Shown one piece after another: positions 5,455-7,432 of a DNA stretch of 7,432 bases; position 1 is the first letter of the stretch; every line of letters starts with the position of its first letter. The notes under the pieces were generated by a model that was given only the letters and a program-made list of their open reading frames with translations, did no database searches and had not been told where the DNA came from. The stretch covers positions 1 through 7,432 of the forward strand of contig CALWWH010000272.1 of the NCBI GenBank assembly GCA_944385195.1, written 5' to 3'. Origin of the DNA: an uncultured Oscillospiraceae bacterium (GTDB lineage: Bacteria > Bacillota > Clostridia > Oscillospirales > Oscillospiraceae). The position numbers were made by a program, and so were the translations under genes.

Positions 5455-6826
5455 ACTGCATGGCATCGAGTACGGCCCATGCCTCTGCCGCCGTCGTCCC
5501 GTCGCTGGCCCCCAGCAGGTACTGCTGGCCATCCTTCTGTGTCAGCAGCAGCCACGGCCCCTGCCTCGGGTCCAGGCAGACCGTCACCTGCCCGTATCCG
5601 TCGGCGCGGTACTGCCCCTTCCTCACCGATGGCAGCCCGGTGCCGACGATCTTCGACATGGGCGGCAGCTGCTCCAGAAGCTCCGCCTGCCGAATGTCCG
5701 CCAGGGGGATCTCATAGCGGCTTGCGGCATGCTCGGCCCGCAGCACCTGGTCCTGCACCGAAAGCTGCACCGGCATCCGCTCCTCCGCCAAAATCCAGAC
5801 CCCCAAGAGTGGCATCAGGAGCAGCACCGCGGCGCAAACGCCCACGAGAATCCGCCCGCCCCTCTTGGCCAAGTTGACGGTGGTGTTGATGCCCACCCGG
5901 GCATTGACCACAAATTTGTCATCGTGGGGATTGTAGTAGAACATGCCCCAGAGCCACTGGTCATCCTCATCCACGTAGAAATCCTCGCCGCTCTGCGCTG
6001 TCAGCCGGGCTTGGAGACCCCGTACCCGGAACTCCTGCCAGAGCACCGCCGCCGTAAAGAGGATGGTCAGCGCCCCAGTGCCGATGAGGGTCACCAGAGG
6101 CGCCGTCTCATAAAAGCCCATGCACCAGGTCAAAAGCGTCATGAACCAAGTGCCCCACAGCCACACCCGCCGCCATGCCTGACGGCGCAGCCGGGTCAGG
6201 GCCGCGGTCCGGTCGGCATTGTCGTCCACCACCTCGGCCTTCCGGCGGATGGCAAAGCGGTAGAAAATCCAGAACAGGACCACCCACACCGGCCCCACAG
6301 CCACCAGGACCCAGGTCCAGAGGGTATTGTCCCCTGCAAAGATCGCCGGCGGCAGGAGGCTCAGAAGAAAAGGAACGAGAAAGGCCGCAAAGCCGTGCCG
6401 CTTCTCCTTCCATAAATCCTCCGCCCCCAGGTACGCCACCGTGACGGCGGCGGGTTCGGGCCTTCTCCAGCCCCTGCTTGCCTTCATAGCCTTCAGATCC
6501 CGGTTGCAGCGGACGTAGGGCACCATCGGCAGCACAATCGCCACATCCAGCCAGAGCAGATAGACGATCAGCATCTGGCCCAGGGATAAGGGCAGCACCG
6601 CACAGGCCACGCCGCAGAGCAGCAGACCCCACAGCACCCGCTTTTCGCTGCGGCGAAAGGCGGCAATCCGCCCCAGGAGCTCTGCATCGCTCTGGGCCTG
6701 CTGGGGAAAGGTGACGCCCACGGCGATGTTCTTCTTGAATTTAGAATCGTTGACTGTCTGGAAGTACATCACAAGAGGAATCCAGATCACGATGCCCCAC
6801 AGAAACAGATTGACCCACCACTCCAT
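5453..6826 (-). CDS. Multi-pass membrane protein, DUF5808-like motif plus C-terminal PH-like segment
   Basis: A 457-residue integral membrane protein of unknown function. Hydrophobic segments lie at about 5-22, 65-79, 84-103, 146-163, 168-190, 219-237, 241-262 and 326-346. Between the last two, DDQWLWGMFYYNPHDDKFVV (288-307) followed by GINTTVNLAKR matches my recollection of the DUF5808 motif (W-x-x-G-x-F-Y-Y-N-P). After the last helix, about 370-457 (from YEIPLADI through GQVTVCLDP) resembles the PH-like tail of related Firmicutes proteins. The start at 6826 is preferred: the ATG comes one base after the regulator's TGA stop and is preceded by a G-rich AAGGGGGAAAG site. An upstream ATG at 6886 would add 20 hydrophilic residues and overlap the regulator gene. 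Such proteins commonly sit behind YtrA-type regulators and may respond to envelope stress, but no reaction is known. Confidence 0.83.
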   Translation of the reverse strand: MEWWVNLFLWGIVIWIPLVMYFQTVNDSKFKKNIAVGVTFPQQAQSDAELLGRIAAFRRSEKRVLWGLLLCGVACAVLPLSLGQMLIVYLLWLDVAIVLPMVPYVRCNRDLKAMKASRGWRRPEPAAVTVAYLGAEDLWKEKRHGFAAFLVPFLLSLLPPAIFAGDNTLWTWVLVAVGPVWVVLFWIFYRFAIRRKAEVVDDNADRTAALTRLRRQAWRRVWLWGTWFMTLLTWCMGFYETAPLVTLIGTGALTILFTAAVLWQEFRVRGLQARLTAQSGEDFYVDEDDQWLWGMFYYNPHDDKFVVNARVGINTTVNLAKRGGRILVGVCAAVLLLMPLLGVWILAEERMPVQLSVQDQVLRAEHAASRYEIPLADIRQAELLEQLPPMSKIVGTGLPSVRKGQYRADGYGQVTVCLDPRQGPWLLLTQKDGQQYLLGASDGTTAAEAWAVLDAMQ

Positions 6827-6827
6827 A

Positions 6828-7199
6828 TCACTTTCCCCCTTCTGCATACAGCCGCTCCACCAGCCGCGCCACGTCCTCTTTGCCAAGGCCCGCCAGCCGC
6901 AGCTCCGACAGGCTCACTCGGAGGGCCCGCAGGGTCGATTCCTCCGGCTCTCCAGGCGGGCGGCGGCCGCTGACCACGGTGCCGCTACGGCGGTCAGCCT
7001 GCAAATACCCCTCCTGTTTGAGAAGTTGATACGCCTTGCTGACGGTCATCGTGTTGACGCCGGTCTCCGCCGCCAGGGCCCGGATGGTAGGCAGCTGCTG
7101 GCCCGGGCGCAGCCGCCCGTCGGCAATGCCCACGACGATCTGGTCCCGGATCTGCTGATAGATGGGAATGTCGCTGTCAAATTCCAGATGCAGAAGCAT
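6828..7199 (-). CDS. GntR-family transcriptional repressor, YtrA subfamily
   Basis: A 123-residue DNA-binding protein. The winged helix-turn-helix occupies about 10-78: PIYQQIRDQI at 12-21, GRLRPGQQLPTIRALA at 28-43, NTMTVSKAYQLL at 49-60 (recognition helix) and the wing GYLQADRRSGTVV at 64-76. The short tail (85-123) with two helices and no ligand-binding domain is typical of the YtrA subgroup, as is the roughly 120-residue length. It is the first gene of a two-gene operon; its TGA is one base from the next start, so the two are translationally coupled. A 39-base palindrome over its own promoter indicates autorepression. The ribosome binding site is a G-run (GGGGGG complement at 7207-7212) rather than AGGAGG. 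The inducing signal is unknown; YtrA-type regulators are often released by cell-wall-acting stress. Confidence 0.9.
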   Translation of the reverse strand: MLLHLEFDSDIPIYQQIRDQIVVGIADGRLRPGQQLPTIRALAAETGVNTMTVSKAYQLLKQEGYLQADRRSGTVVSGRRPPGEPEESTLRALRVSLSELRLAGLGKEDVARLVERLYAEGGK

Positions 7200-7214
7200 A
7201 TCCCTGCCCCCCTT

Positions 7215-7253
7215 TGTCTTATTTGTATTATATTATATAATGCAAATAAGACA
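7215..7253. promoter_or_regulatory. 39-base palindromic operator of the GntR repressor
   Basis: The arms TGTCTTATTTG (7215-7225) and CAAATAAGACA (7243-7253) are perfect complements, and the inner A/T bases (7227-7233 with 7235-7241) also pair; only the pair 7226/7242 fails. The centre is 7234. It covers the -10 hexamer, most of the spacer and the predicted RNA start. The inner part has the TGTATTA...TAATGCA form seen at YtrA-type operators. Binding here would block polymerase. Confidence 0.82.
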
Positions 7254-7260
7254 TTGTCAA
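7232..7260 (-). promoter_or_regulatory. Consensus SigA promoter of the GntR/membrane-protein operon
   Basis: On the minus strand TTGACA (7260 to 7255) and TATAAT (7237 to 7232) are 17 bases apart, a perfect consensus. RNA would start near 7225, about 26 bases before the ATG at 7199. The promoter overlaps the palindromic operator, so it is expected to be strong but held off by the repressor it encodes. Confidence 0.88.
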
Positions 7261-7389
7261 GGCTGCATTTGAAAAAGCCAGGCGAAACCGTCCGAAAAGA
7301 GTTCCCCGTGATTGGGAAAGTCTCTATCCGGTATCTGGGGCAAAAGGGCCAACTGCGCTTCATAAACCCCGCCAGTCTCGGCCCAAAAA
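7254..7389. other. Intergenic region without a supported gene
   Basis: Apart from the -35 hexamer at 7255-7260, I see no coding sequence with a ribosome binding site, no repeat and no RNA-like structure. It separates the GntR promoter from the end of a probable leftward gene outside the window. Confidence 0.5.
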
Positions 7390-7428
7390 AGTCCCGCCGC
7401 AGAAACGAACCGTTTCTGCGGCGGGACT
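7385..7428 (-). terminator. Rho-independent terminator for a leftward gene off the right edge
   Basis: A perfect 18-bp, GC-rich stem (7390-7407 with 7411-7428; core GTCCCGCCGCAGAAAC) closes a 3-base loop. On the minus strand it is followed by a T tract (complement of AAAAAA at 7385-7390). That polarity fits termination of a minus-strand transcript coming from beyond 7432. The plus-strand tail is cut by the window end. Confidence 0.8.
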
Positions 7429-7432
7429 GTAT

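Noticed and set aside
4152..5555. Long minus-strand open frame (467 codons) opposite the phosphorylase
   Set aside because: It crosses the terminator hairpin, lacks motifs and lies opposite an unmistakable GH13_18 gene.
7046..7363. Minus-strand open frame running through the GntR promoter
   Set aside because: It would translate through the promoter and palindromic operator, has no ribosome binding site and overlaps the GntR gene in another frame.

Overview
The window looks like a chromosomal segment of a GC-rich, Gram-positive gut-type Clostridia (Oscillospiraceae-like). The basis is strong AGGAGG-type ribosome binding sites, consensus SigA promoters, cre/LacI-type operators, a lipoprotein signal of Firmicutes type, and a YtrA-type GntR regulator paired with a DUF5808-like membrane protein. 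The genus cannot be read from the sequence. There are no tRNA, rRNA, CRISPR or mobile-element signals.

Region 1 (1-359) is AT-rich regulatory DNA. It holds two divergent SigA-type promoters. One is a perfect TTGACA-17-TATAAT on the plus strand. The other is TTGACA-18-TATACT on the minus strand and faces a gene off the left edge. Each has a near-identical cre/LacI-type box at its expected start point, and a third, weaker copy lies just before the first ribosome binding site.

Region 2 (360-5402, plus strand) is a five-gene run with gaps of 15-53 bases: (a) a cytoplasmic EstA/FrmB-like serine esterase; (b) a lipoprotein leader followed by a second esterase domain in a different frame, i.e. one gene apparently broken by a one-base loss near 1516; (c) an SGNH/GDSL hydrolase; (d) a NIF3-like metal-centre protein with altered ligand residues; (e) a GH13_18 sucrose-phosphorylase-like enzyme with an unusual acceptor site. 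A strong hairpin-plus-T-tract terminator ends it at 5412-5454. I infer that the unit takes acyl groups off a decorated glucoside (three different esterases) and then splits the core with phosphate to give glucose 1-phosphate (the phosphorylase), under carbon-source control. The substrate is unknown; an acylated sucrose-like sugar or a sucrose phosphate is a guess.

Region 3 (5453-7253, minus strand) is a convergent two-gene operon: a GntR/YtrA-type repressor and a multi-pass membrane protein with a DUF5808-like motif and a C-terminal PH-like segment. Its promoter is again a perfect TTGACA-17-TATAAT, embedded in a 39-base near-perfect palindrome that is very likely the repressor's own operator.

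Region 4 (7254-7432) has no supported gene. It ends in an 18-bp-stem hairpin with a T tract on the minus strand, probably the terminator of a gene entering from the right.
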